This document shows, piece by piece, positions 10,904 through 23,100 of a DNA stretch of 64,000 nucleotides (positions are counted from its first letter, which is position 1; each line of letters begins with the position of its first letter). This DNA is from Hexactinellida sp. DTS-2022 (lineage: Eukaryota; Porifera; Hexactinellida), in assembly GCA_028753945.1 (NCBI GenBank), contig JAPNXP010000013.1, positions 310,001 through 374,000 of the forward strand. Reading direction: 5' to 3'. Under the pieces are notes generated by a model. That model was not told the origin of the DNA, did no database searches, and was given only the letters and a program-made list of their open reading frames with translations. The translations under genes were made by a program, and so were the position numbers.

Positions 10904-11302
10904 TCAGAGTTTTCTGCCTTCCTTCTTGATCTGACTGACTCTCTGCTTGTGGGATTCAGAAGCCACCTGTTTCTTCGGTGGGTTTCTCTCCTCAGTCCCG
11001 AAACCAGGGATCCACATATTCCAGTTTTTCTCCAAACACAACTGAACATCTCTCAGTTCTAAGCTCCCAGATTTCCGATGCTTAGCCAGCATACAAGACT
11101 GCGTAATTACATTCTCTAAGAAATCATCTGCTATCAGTAATAGGAAGTTCTCTACGTCATCATCTAGCACTTTATCCGGGTCTAATTCGTTCATGAGCTC
11201 TGCTAGTTTCTTCTTATTGAGCAGCTGTTGGGAAAACAGATTCGGTAGAGCCGCTAATGAACTGTTCTTCTGTTTGGACTTTTCATCGTCTCGACTTGCC
11301 AT
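10904..11302 (-). CDS. TAF12: TAF12, TFIID/SAGA histone-fold subunit
   Basis: An intronless 132-residue protein. The start chosen is the ATG at 11302 (MASRDDEKSK), because the longer open frame upstream begins without ATG and has unrelated composition. The histone fold covers about residues 28-100: KKKLAELMNELDP, then VENFLLLIADDFLENVI and LRDVQLCLEKNWNMWIPGF, which is the signature of TAF12. The C-terminal tail (SHKQRVSQIKK) also matches the conserved TAF12 end. TAF12 pairs with TAF4 in TFIID and with ADA1 in SAGA. Metazoan TAF12 has a variable N-terminus, and here it is very short. Its upstream region contains a 100-bp dispersed repeat (11352-11452). Confidence 0.92.
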   Translation of the reverse strand: MASRDDEKSKQKNSSLAALPNLFSQQLLNKKKLAELMNELDPDKVLDDDVENFLLLIADDFLENVITQSCMLAKHRKSGSLELRDVQLCLEKNWNMWIPGFGTEERNPPKKQVASESHKQRVSQIKKEGRKL

Positions 11303-11351
11303 GACGGCTAATAGGTTATTTACAATTAATAGTAGGGAAAGGAAGGATAAT

Positions 11352-11452
11352 TTTCTAGGCGCGCGAAAATCGAGAGATGCTCCCATATACGTGATACGAA
11401 TTGAGTAATTTAGGCGCGTGTGCGAGCTCAAACTAAATTTAGGCGCAGTGAA
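11352..11452. repeat. Dispersed repeat shared by the TAF12 promoter region and 30852-30940
   Basis: This stretch begins TTCTAGGCGCGCGAAAATCG and contains GCGAGCTCAAACTAAATTTA. A diverged copy (TTTTAGGCGTGCAAAAATCA, then GCGAGCTCAAACTAAATCTA) lies in an intron of the receptor phosphatase. No terminal repeats were seen. Confidence 0.5.
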
Positions 11453-11601
11453 TTTATTTCTCTCCATTAGTTTCCCGTGGATACCAGTTTGGTAATGTGG
11501 CATTTGGGTAGAGTGCACTTAGCAGCAGCCCTGAAGGACACCAGATAATATTTAATTATTATCTTACATTAGTAATTATTACGAGTGCCACAAAGTATAT
11601 A

Positions 11602-11741
11602 CAGTAGAACCTCGTTATTACGAACACCAAGGGACCGACAAAGTGTTCGCCTTATCCGGAATTCGTATTAACTAATATCATTTGCATTCAAAACGCTTTG
11701 AAGGGGACTATAATGGTGTTCGTACTAACGAGGTTCCACTG
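11602..11741. mobile_element. MITE family A, cleanest copy (140 bp)
   Basis: It starts CAGTAGAACCTCGTTATTAC and ends GTACTAACGAGGTTCCACTG, with a TA duplication on both sides (11600-11601 and 11742-11743). The CAGT ends and TA target suggest a Tc1/mariner-superfamily (pogo/Tigger-like) non-autonomous element. It lies between TAF12 and the first scramblase gene. Confidence 0.75.
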
Positions 11742-12018
11742 TATAAAAATGGGATAGACTGAATCTAAGAATTGTAATTACTACATAAACAATTAGGACA
11801 CGAGACTGAAAACAAAAACAGGGAATTTCTGGTAGGGCAGTATCCCGTAACAAATTTGATCCCTCCCCTGCTTACTATAAATTCAGAACTTCGAACTATA
11901 GCTAACTAATCCCGTGATCAAGTTACCCAACTACCAAACCTCAAATCATATAAATTACCATATAATTCAAATAGGTATTACTTCTAGAAAATAGTTCTAA
12001 CTCGATTTCAGTTATAGA

Positions 12019-13107
12019 ATGTCTGATCAAACCGATCCAACCGACCAAACACAGCTAGTAGCTGTAGAACCACAAGTACCACTAGATACCACTACAGACC
12101 CTCAATCACCACAAGGTATCACAAATGAGGCACAAGTCACAAATGAGGCACAAGTTGTCGCAAATGAGGCACAAGTTGTCGCAAATGAGGCACAAGTTAT
12201 CACAACTGAACCACAACCCGTAGAAGCTACCGCAATACAACCACAGGTATATCCACAGCCGATGTCCCCACAAGGCTACGGACAGCCTCAGGGGTACCCA
12301 GTGCCGCCCCCTGCCCCTCCCGGTGCCCCACAACAGCCACAGGCTGAAGTGGTGTGGATGCCGCCCCCTCAGGCGATCGCTAACTGCCCCCCTGGACTGG
12401 AGTACCTGACTCAGATCGACCAGATCCTGGTGCATCAACAGGTGGAGCTCTGGGAGGTAGTGACTGGTTACCAAACTGCCAATAGGTATGTCGTGAAAAA
12501 CACACTGGGACAACAGGTGTATTTCGCAGCAGAGAATAGCAGTCCCTTTTCGAGACAATGCTGCCCTATTAACCGTGCGTTTGAATTATCGATATTGGAC
12601 AATGCGAAGAACGAAGTTATCCACATGGAGCGACCCTTCAGTTGCTCCACAAACATTTGTTGTGTCTGGTGTCCACAGAAGCTGGAGATACAAGCCCCGC
12701 CCGGACAAATAGCTGGCTTTGTGAAGCAAAACGTATCTTGTTGGAACCCCAGTTTCTCCATACAAGACGCAGAGGGACGAGAAGTGCTACACATGACGGG
12801 AAGTATGGCTGCCATTTGCTGTAGAGGATGCTATGGGGACATTGACTTTGAGTTGACAACACTTGAAGATGTGAATGTTGGAAAGGTATCGAAACAGTGG
12901 GGTGGCCTTGCCAAGGAATACTTCACAACAGCTGATAACTTTGGTATAAAATTTCCAATGGATTTGGATGTGAGGATGAAAGCAGTAGTGATGGGAGCTT
13001 GTTTCCTGATCGATTTTATTTTCTTCGAACAACAACAACAACAACAGGGGCGGCATGGCCATCATGGGATTCATGGCCATCATGGCCATCACCATCATCA
13101 CCACTAA
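12019..13107 (+). CDS. Phospholipid scramblase with histidine-rich C-terminal tail
   Basis: A single-exon 362-residue gene. The N-terminal 120 residues are proline/glutamine-rich (YPQPMSPQGYGQPQGYPVPP), as in many PLSCRs, and include a tandem 7-residue repeat of the VANEAQV type (21-bp unit, about 12120-12200). The scramblase domain runs from about residue 120: PPGLEYLTQIDQILVHQQVE, a cysteine cluster (CCVWC) that in the family is palmitoylated, the Ca-binding-like segment near DNFGIKFPMDLDVRMKAV and the terminal membrane helix VVMGACFLIDFIFF. Family members mix phospholipids between bilayer leaflets on Ca2+ rise. After the helix comes a Q-run and a tail with eight G/H clusters ending in six histidines, absent from the paralogue at 14527. 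Tandem paralogue 1.4 kb downstream. Confidence 0.93.
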   Translation: MSDQTDPTDQTQLVAVEPQVPLDTTTDPQSPQGITNEAQVTNEAQVVANEAQVVANEAQVITTEPQPVEATAIQPQVYPQPMSPQGYGQPQGYPVPPPAPPGAPQQPQAEVVWMPPPQAIANCPPGLEYLTQIDQILVHQQVELWEVVTGYQTANRYVVKNTLGQQVYFAAENSSPFSRQCCPINRAFELSILDNAKNEVIHMERPFSCSTNICCVWCPQKLEIQAPPGQIAGFVKQNVSCWNPSFSIQDAEGREVLHMTGSMAAICCRGCYGDIDFELTTLEDVNVGKVSKQWGGLAKEYFTTADNFGIKFPMDLDVRMKAVVMGACFLIDFIFFEQQQQQQGRHGHHGIHGHHGHHHHHH

Positions 13108-13601
13108 CTGGTGTTATATAGTAGAGTTATTCGTTTATATTAGATAAACGTTACATTTAGGCCCAGTATATTCGGAACGTTTATTTTTGCTATTATTATT
13201 TATTCCTATTATTATTTGAACAGAAGAGCTTATCAATTTGAAACCAATGTATGGCGGTTATCAGAAGCAGTATAAAAATAGTTCGACCTAATGATTATAT
13301 TTAATTTAACTATGTATGTATTAAAGTACGTAGATACTGTTGATTGGGAATATTTTTCATAAAATACAATTAAACCTTATCCCGAGAAGGAAAATACTCC
13401 CTATAGTTTAATATACTTTGCATATAGCGTGATATAGTTTGAAAGAATCAAGTAAAGACACGTGAATAACTAAAATATATAAATGAATGCATGTACAATA
13501 ATTCTGTAGATCTTCATGTAACTGTGTGGGATAATTCAGTTCTTGAGATAAGTTAGAATCATTTTGTAAATATTCTTGTAGTGTGTCTAGATAAAATATG
13601 A

Positions 13602-13733
13602 CATTGGATACCAGTTATAATAACCAAGTATTTATGGGAAAAGGTTCTACGTATTTATTTGCATTTGAATAGCATCGGTTATAATAAAGTATTTCTTTAC
13701 TTCCAACGATGTTCTTATAGCCGGTATCCACTG
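13602..13733. mobile_element. MITE family D copy
   Basis: The left end CATTGGATACCAGTTATAAT and the right end ATAGCCGGTATCCACTG are inverted repeats next to TA. It lies downstream of the first scramblase gene. Confidence 0.55.
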
Positions 13734-14170
13734 TATTAACACAATTATGCACTTATAACTTTGGATTATTATAGTCTAGGAATTATTTAATTAATATTGG
13801 CCAACACTTGTTAGAACTTATAAATTATAATGTAATTTTCAGGCAATGGTATAGCCATTTTTTTAAGATCATAAATTGAGCCAGGTTTTTGTATTAAAAT
13901 GTGTTGGCCCAATTCGTAAGCCCTTATCAATAATTTACTTGATTGATTTGTATAATAGTTGATCAGCCACAATAATTGTAGCTTCCTTTATAAGTTTATT
14001 GAATTGAATTATGCTAGACATAACAGATCCCAAATTAATAACACAGTACGTATAAGGTGTCACAACTGCTGACAAAGTTTGTGTATCAGAAAAAGATGTA
14101 GCTTTCAGTAAATTGATACCTCTTACTTACAATCAAACCATGATACTATAAAAAGGTCAATAATACTTAC
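13734..14170. other. Non-coding stretch 3' of receptor phosphatase exon 35
   Basis: AT-rich DNA with no clear gene. The last coding exon of the receptor phosphatase must lie beyond 14171 on the minus strand, but none is convincing here. Weak candidates near 13490-13525 and 11467-11562 are discussed under the receptor entry. Confidence 0.4.
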
Positions 14171-17100
14171 CAATGTAGGTACTATCCCGGGTTTATCTTT
14201 CCGTAGTACCCGTACACAGCCGAACACATCAACTTCATTATCCGCGATCAGCCGTTCGATGCAGTAGAGAGAAGCGCAGAACAGCCCGGAACATCCCACA
14301 GTATCGCTAATAAGATATTATACATTACATTACAGTGCAACCTCGATTATACGAAACACTTGGACGGTCCCAATGTTATTCCATAAATTAGATAATTCTG
14401 CCGTAGAGAATCCGAACACGTTTGGCTGGTTCAATAACCGAGGTTGCACTGTATTATATTATCATAATTTACAACATTCATATACATAATCAGTATCTAT
14501 AAGTATATATAAGTCTTATAGCTAGAATGACAGAGCAGCTACCTCCTCAACAGGCTTACGGACAGCCCCCTCCCCCTCAGGGGTACCAACAGCCTCCACA
14601 AGCCTACGTACAACAACCCCTGGGTTACGGACAGCCCCAGCAGGGGTATGGAGCCCCCCCGCCGCCTGCCCCTCCCGGCGCGCCACAAACTAAACAGGTA
14701 GAGTGGATGCCGCCCCCTCAGGCGATAGCTAACTGCCCCCCTGGACTGGAGTACCTGACTCAGATCGATCAGATCCTGGTGCACCAACAGGTGGAGCTAT
14801 GGGAACTCATGACTGGATGGGAGAGTGCCAATCGCTACGTGGTTAAGAACACGCTGGGTCAGCAGATATATTTCGCGGCAGAGAACAGCAACTGTTGTGC
14901 TAGGCAGTACTGCGGCCCTAGCCGTCCGTTCGAGATGTCTATCATGGACAACGCACAGAGGGAAGTTATCCATATTGTGCGTCCGTACAGGTGCAATGCC
15001 TGGTGCTGCTTCTGCTGCCTGCAGAAGATGGAGGTGCAGGCGCCGCCCGGACAGATAGTGGGGTACGTGCGACAGGACTGTACTTTCTGGAACCCACACT
15101 TCACCATACTGGACGCAGAGGAAAGGGAAATACTGACTATCTCAGGTAGCATGCTGGCATTGTGCTGTAGATGGTGTAAGGATATCGACTTTCAGGTTGC
15201 GGCGATTGATGGGACTGAAGTGGGGAAAGTTTCTAAACAGTGGTCTGGACTAGCGAGGGAGTATTTCACTGATGCTGATAACTTTGGTATAAAATTTCCG
15301 ATGGATTTGGATGTGCGTATGAAAGCCGTTGTGATGGGAGCTTGCTTTTTGATCGATTTTATGTTCTTTGAAAATCAAGGCAGGAATCGCTAGTCTCCGA
15401 GAATTTCAACAAACTTATTCTAATATATTTATAGTTTGTGTTTAGGCTAACTAGTTATTTCCTTTCTCTACTAACTCTATTTACCCATTATTATCATATC
15501 GTATAATATATTCAATTATTTGTATAAACAAACTTGTTTATTAATGTCATTTAGATTATTTTTCACTGAAAAGTGCAGCTCGAATCAAAATGCGTTTTTT
15601 TTGTTCAAAATAATGAACAGAAATTGCGGTATTCGCAAAATAATCTCTCTGAGACAATTATTATCATCCTATGGGGTTTTAAGTCAGAAATAAACTGGTG
15701 ACCCACCAAAATGTTGTATTTATGTCTATAAAGTTTTGTTATTTCGCCCGTGATATATAACAACGTACTCACCTGCAGTGAACTAGTATAGTGTCATTTC
15801 TCTCTTCCCTAGAGTAGTAATCGATAACCTCCGTTATTAGCTTGACAAAGTTAATGGATTTAGCAGGTAGATAATCCTCATTCCATTCGTGATAGATGTA
15901 CTGTTTTACTTCAAAATAAAAACCCTATAAAAATGAGAGAAAATTAGGAAGTAAAACATAATTCCTATTGGAGAGAATCTATTGAACTTTCTATACATTA
16001 GACCAAGGTTCTAATTATAGTTTGGTTATTATAAGCTATGTTTTTGGCTGTGTTTTTTTCGCCTGCAAGTTTTCAACAATTTCTTTGAATCTCTTTTTGC
16101 ATTCCTTATCATCTCTAGTCCCAATTTTATCAGCGATTTTCTGCCAACGCTCTTTATCTGTTGTTGGAAACGCTCGCAATCCTTCTTCAAGTAATTTCTG
16201 TTCGGCACTTGTCCATGGTACATTCACTGTAGCGAAAGCAGTTTCGTAATTAATCGTCTTTTCCGAACTAGAAGTCTGTACTTTAGAGGTGTGTGATTTC
16301 TCAAATGATGAGAATGACTGAACATCTGTTTTGATAGTATCTTTCCCATCCATTTTCTGTATGTTTTTGACTCTATTAATAGCCTCCCTGCTTGTTTTCT
16401 TCACTTCGCTACTACTGTGTTTGTTGATGTAGTTAGCAATCACATCCCAGCGTGCCAATGTGCCAGCCGGATATAGAGTCACTGCTTTTACAAGAAGTTG
16501 TGTGTCCTCGTAGCTCCAATCCTCGTGTTTAGCTGACTTCCCATCCTTTTTCTTGCCTATAAACCATATTACTATAAATCAATTTGTTATACACAGTAGA
16601 CTCTAGTTAATATGAGCACGGATAATGCGAAAATCGGTAAGGAATACAAATTTAATTATCCTAGCCTATATAAATGCATGAAAGTGACTCCGGTTAGTAT
16701 GAGTACAAACAAATTTCTAAGGTCCCCTAATACCTTAATATTCGCATTAACGAGAGTTGTATAACAAGTATAATATTGTATCAAGAAGTTAAACATACCT
16801 TGCGTATTGCCAGATAGAGATTTCTGCATTTCCTCCTCCTGTTTCTCACGCATAGCACACACTTGTTCTTCAAATATACTCTTGCAAGTTTCAAACGTAT
16901 CTTCTTTTGAGATTCGCTCTATGAGAATTGATAGCTCCTCTAGACTCAGTGCCTGACACAGGTTTTCAATTTCGATTATATTTTGTGTCATTTCCGCAGA
17001 AGCGCTGTCCGCAGGTGCGGTAGAAAAATTGTTGTGTTTGTTACAAACAGTTTTAAACTCGCTACGCAGCTTTTTAAACGCTCGCTTCATCTCTTCCCTT

Positions 17101-20100
17101 TGCTTTTTATCCTCGATCTCTTGTAACCGTTCGTTTTCCGCTTTCCTTTCCCTTTCCCTTCGCTCGATATCTCCTTTCTCTCTCTTCTTTCTTTCCCTCT
17201 CTTCCTGCTCCTTAGCCTGTCTCTCCTGCTTGAGTCTCCTTTCTTCCTCTTTCTTTAACCTCTCTTCATCTTCAGCTTTCTGTACACTGGGGTCTGCTGC
17301 AAATGCCAGCTCTACCAACTCAATGATGCGCTGTGTCTCGTTACGCTTTAGCTGTGCTCTCCCTTGTTTGTTCTGTTTCGCAAGCCAGCGTTTCTCCTCG
17401 CGATTTTCAGCTTTTTCAGGGTCGAATTCCTCATCGTCGAGGTAGGAAAATTCGCGCCAACTACTGAATCCAAACCAAAATCGATAGAACACTTGTACCT
17501 CGGAATACGGGGTGTCACCGTCTCCAAGTTGTGGCACAGGCTGGTTGTTAGAAAAGTGCGAATTTCGTTCAAAAACAGGGCCAAACTGTTCAAAGAAATC
17601 CCCCTCCTTAACCTCACTTGAATCTGGTATTGAATCGTCAAAAAATGGATCTGTGCTATCATATGCTCTGCGTCTGCCTGAATTGGAAAGAATTTCGTGT
17701 GCCTTCACAATGCATTGGAAATGTTGATCCTCTGAACTCAGTTCTTTGCTATCAGCTTCGTTTGATACAGCAACAGTTTTCGTGTTGATCTTATCAGGAT
17801 GGTGTTTGACTACCTTGTTCCTATACGCGGTTTTGATCTCATCCATGGTTGCTTTGTACCTTTTATGTTCGAGGCCCAGGAGCTTGTAGTGATCCTGTGA
17901 TCTCCAGGCTGTCGGATCGAGATTCTCCAAATCGATAGGCTCAGAGGCACCAAGCAGCAACTTTTTTGTACTTAGATTTTCCGATAATTTGTCATCTTTC
18001 GTAGCAACAACTTCAGATTGGATAGTTGGAGGCAAATTTAGATTTTTTTCCGAATTCAAAATTTGATGCTGAATATACCAGTAACCAATTGGGGCAACTT
18101 TCATAGGCACCGGCGCTGTAAGTGGCAAGAATTTCGTTGCTTTATCAGATGCAGTCACCATTATGACAGCTAACATTGTAATAATGGCACATAGTTAAGA
18201 TTCATATATTTAGTTACTTGTTTCGTGCCATAATGCATATCTGTTAACAATCACCAAACACACAAATCCTTGGTTATAATGTTTGATAATACAGATTCCA
18301 TTAATTTATAATTATCCTTCATAACATTTTTGTGTATTTAGCAGCAATAAAATGTATAATTCCTACTTGGTTTGTTCTACCATTACAATGCAGCGTTTGA
18401 ATAGATTCATGGGCTTGTATGAACTAGCACATGGTTGATTGCATCGCACTTAAATATAGTTACCAGTTATGTAATGTATATCTATTAATTATATAACTTA
18501 TTAAATAATGCAATTACAAAGTTAAACTTACACCAAAGTGCAACTTGGTAATTAACGACAAAGTTAAGACGTTACTTATTGCGAAAAATTACCAGACTGT
18601 AAATAACAAATTGAAAGTATGAATCATTACCTTTATCTTTGCAGAGGTTAACACAAATGTGTGAACAGTGAATGCACCATGTTCTGGATGAACAATGTTA
18701 GATAACTGCACAGTTAAGTGGCCATAGGTAACTGGTTCTCCAGAGTCCATCCAATATTTAGCACATACTTCCTAAATTATTAATCGCCATTAAATAATCA
18801 TTGTTAACAAGCTACGAAATATATTTAAGTTCTAAAAGAAATGTAATATTTACTTTCAGTTCGTGTGTTAGATCGCATAACGTAACCACGGTAGAACATC
18901 TACGCTCAAAGATTAGTTGCCAAAAACAGTCGATTGTATTATCCAAAGGTGATTCAGCAATGATGAAAGCATTTTCCCGTGCAAAACCCTAATTTGTGGG
19001 GATAAAATGAAAATATTAAAAATGATAAGATGTATTGAAAACAAAGTTTGATAACTTGCATTTAGAAGCGTTGCATTTATGTAGACTCCTTGTGATAAAT
19101 GGACACACCTTGAATCTACTAAAAATGTGGAATTTTATTAAACTACGTATATCATAATAGCTCAATGTGTCATTAAAATTAAAAACTTACTTGGAAGAAA
19201 TTCTGTATTTCTATTTTTTGAGGGATTTTCTTGCGCCATAGTGTGAGGGTAATCACTCGGTGATTTTGATATTTGATCCAGTGTCTAGTGAAGAGAGATA
19301 AGTAAGCAAAAAATTCCATTCGACCATATTTAGCCTTCAAGATGCAAATTAATAAATACGTATATATAGTGTTAAATACATAATTGGAACTGTATTAACT
19401 TATTATATTATTATGTAAATTGGAACTGGATTAATTTACTATTAATGTTTAAATGCACTTACCTCAGTTTCAATTAGTTAGTAATTATCGTTAAATAAAA
19501 AATAATGCAACAGTTCATTGAATTATTTGCTTCACATTATAAATTCATAGACAGTTCATTCACAAGACAATTAACGGTGAACTTACAGCATATTCAGTGT
19601 GGTAACCAGTAGAATGTGTGCGGCTGTCTACCTCAGCTAGCTTCTTAACAAAGTGTGAAAATGAGGGAGTATCAACCAATGTGTTTCCACAGCTTAGAGA
19701 AGAGTGTAGCAAATCATGCGCGAAAATATAATACTCCTATAAATAAGACACATGGTTTATACCTCATTACTGTTGAAATTCATAATAAATTGGAGATATC
19801 GTAAGCTAAAATGTACATGCAAGTACAGTCAACTCCGCTAAATAGAGCCACCGGTTAATAGGTTTCACTGCTTAATCGGGTCAAAATTTCGCAGGATTTA
19901 TAGGACGGAATTACATTTTGGCTTAAATATTTTCTTTTAATAGATTTCTCCGCTTAATCGGGTCAAAGCAACCTGGTCCCGAGGTGACTCTATTAAGCGG
20001 AGTTGACTGTATTATTAATACTAACCAAGGAGCATAACATTTTAGACCGCATTGTCCGCATACTGTTGATACATTTCTGGATACACATCCTATTCTCTGC

Positions 20101-23100
20101 CCTGGCCTGAGTCTGCAATATCTCGAGAAATAAGAACACAGAACTAGGACCAGCCCCTGATCTAAAAGGAATAAATTTACTAAAGTAGGCTCTCGTTAAT
20201 ACACACCAACCAAGTGACCGTCGAAATTTGTTAAATTATCCGGAATTCGTATCAACCGGAGTCACTTGCATGCATTTGTATAGGCTAGGGGAATTAATTA
20301 TAACTCCTTAATCGATATTTTTCGCCTTATCTTTTTAATCTTAACGAGACTGTATAAGGAATTGAAAATAGATTAGTTATTTTGCTAACAGAATAGTACA
20401 TAAGTACATACACTAACTTGCTGTAATAAATTACTGGAGAATTATGATATTTGCACAGAGTCAATAAGCTCATTTAAAAGCAATGATGGTTACAATATAA
20501 GCACTACCCATTGAAACTAAAAACTAAAATATTAATAGTAAATTTAATTAGAGGTAAAAAATTAGTACATCCCAAACCCTTATTGAAGATAATTACTATC
20601 AACATGAACTAATTAGCTAAAGAATGTATTTTTTAATACGGATGTACATTGCGAACTCTATTTGATTATCAATCACGAGTAATAGTATAAGCCATAATTA
20701 ATGCTCAATTGAACAAATTCATATTGACTTAATAATGAGGCAGAAATAGTCCGTGTTAAGGTTAGGAAAAAATAAATTGGACAATTTTAATAATGATATT
20801 TTTTTCCACTGAAATATTATAAGTAAATTAACTAAGCACGAGTTTATACTAATATTGAAAGTCTATGAGATAAAGGCACTGAGTAATTAAATCAATTGGA
20901 TAAACAGATTTCTACCTAGCTCAACTAAACTAAATCAGCGTAATATTATTTTTAAGTATGAGGAATCTAATACATGTACAGATCAGGTAGTAATTAAATG
21001 CTACAATCAGTCAATGTCATCGAATTTTAGACGCTGCCTAATAGTATATTTAATGCCAAATAATCAAATTCCCCATTTACAGTATATTGAATAATTCAAT
21101 GTGATAGCTATACAATAAGATAATTTAAATAACATAAATAATAAATAAGTCTATTGCAATTTAGAAGTTTTACAGCTGAAAGCCAGGTTAAACTATTTGA
21201 ATATATAAACTTAGTTTACTGTGGGGAAAGCATTTATGTATTTCCTTTTAAGCGCGTTTATTAATTTGTTACAAACTACAGGTATTCAATAAATGAATTT
21301 TAAATATACAATTTGCAAGAGAATGGTTTAATGGAATGTAAAGTGATTAACTCATATGTAAAATTACCTTAAGTATGTGCAACGGGCGAAATGTAGTGTG
21401 TTGTAAGTAATTTAATGCAAAATGAAACTGTCGTGATGCAAATTCTGAATTTGGCGTTACATTATTATGTCGGGAAAAATGTTAGAGTAGTTCGGTGAAA
21501 TATTATTAACCATCCGTCAGTACAATATAAAGGATAATTGTTAACACGAATATTAGTCTACAATTACTGTAAAGACTATTTGGCTCAATTAAAATATTCA
21601 AATTACATAATTATTTAGAAAGTATTAGTAAGAGCAAACTAAACATTTGGAATTTACTGGAATTTAATTATTGTCTAATAGTTATATCAATTGGCAATAG
21701 AGTAAATATTTGACAATAATACTAAATTAAGGAATAGTTCAAACTTTTTCTACATCCATATAATATTTTTGGTGCCCTTAAAAAATCAACAAATTATTAT
21801 ATGGAGAGTGTATAAACAAACAAATAATTGGAAAATATTTCTAACAATTGTTCCCATATACTTTCCAACATTCCAGGTATTTAGAGCTAATGCCTTTTCT
21901 TTTTCGATTAATATCTATTACGAGTACAAATAATGTCATTCTTCAAAAAATATAGTTTGAAAGCTGAGCTATACTTATTCAGAAATTTAGCAATGGAAAT
22001 CCAGGAGAAACGAATGAAAATCTAAATATATGGAAATCCAGGTATTTTAGTACATCTACAAAACTGTAATTTTCTGAACTTATTTAGCTATTCCCAACGA
22101 GTTTGGATAATCATGGTTACACAACTACAGTGTAATAATATCCGGGAAATTTTCTGATGGGGTACGTTTTTTCCTCGCAATAATAGTTAAAAAATAAAAA
22201 AATGACTCCACCAACGAACCTGCACTGTACTAATAGTGGACCGGAGTGTTTCTGAGATTTATAGAAAGAGCTGACAATTGTGTGGAATCGTAGAATAGAG
22301 CTTATCTCAGGCATACTGGTATCGGGCCAGGAAATGAAATGGAATTGGTTAATCTTCCGTGATTCATCAGGAAATTGTGTGTTCTAAATCAAAGAGAAAT
22401 AAATAATAAAAATATTCATTTCTTAAAAGCAAATTTGTACCCTCAGATTGTTAAGAATATTTAAATTAAAATAAGTAATTATAATATTTATAAAATTATA
22501 TTATTCTAACTATTAATCCGATGGAAGTTCTTTTTTAGCGAATTTAATTAATAATTAACTCAAGCTTCACAAATTTTATGTACATTAAGAAACAGAAAAC
22601 ATCAAAAATTAGCACATAAAATCGTAACATTACAATGAGTGTTCATAATCTAGCTGCTAATTGCTGAGAAAAGAGGAGTTATTTTAAGATGAAATATTGT
22701 CATTCCATTGTACTGCACTTAATTCAGTTAGGAATTGATGACAAATGCATTCTTTTTGTTCCTCGATCTTCCCGATAAAATTCTCTACGATTTTTCTCAT
22801 CAATGGCTTGTTTGAGTTGGTATTTAACTCTTTCCTCATCGTTTTCTGTTACGCCAAATAAGTACAAACTTAGTTGGATAATGCCCTGAAGTTTGCCTGT
22901 ATCAAGTGGCCCTAGAACAATTCTTTCCAGTTTCCTTTTGCGAAATTTCCCGCTTGTAGTTAGGGTTTTTCTTTCATTATTCGTGAATACTACTTTTTGG
23001 AATTCAGCCGTAAAATGGGTGATGGTATTAGTCTGCGAAAGAACTTCCTGTATTTTCTCCGTCGTAACTTCACTTCCTAAAATCGGCAGAATGTGATCCA

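Larger units (their letters stand above)
14171..19284 (-). other. PTP domain D2 of the receptor (degenerate)
   Basis: The six exons carry NPSKNRNTEFLP, VYINATLLNGF, AFIIAESPLDNTIDCFWQLI, EVCAKYWMDSGE, the WPD-loop equivalent YHEWNEDYLP and the P-loop VHCSDTVGCSG. The nucleophilic cysteine (residue 2106) is kept, the invariant arginine six residues later is cysteine, and the WPD aspartate is changed. D2 domains of RPTPs are often weak or inactive, so this alone is not unusual. The intron 18630-15925 holds DNAJC2 and the intron 15772-14307 holds a scramblase gene. Confidence 0.85.

Noticed and set aside
11303..11518. Extended TAF12 N-terminus (72 residues upstream of MASRDDE)
   Set aside because: The extension begins at a GTG, has odd composition and overlaps a dispersed repeat; ATG 11302 gives a normal start.
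13490..13560. Possible last receptor exon after CACACAG (minus strand)
   Set aside because: In the required phase it reads LHEDLQNYCTCIHLYI, without a good match to the PTP D2 end. Left unresolved along with 11467-11562.
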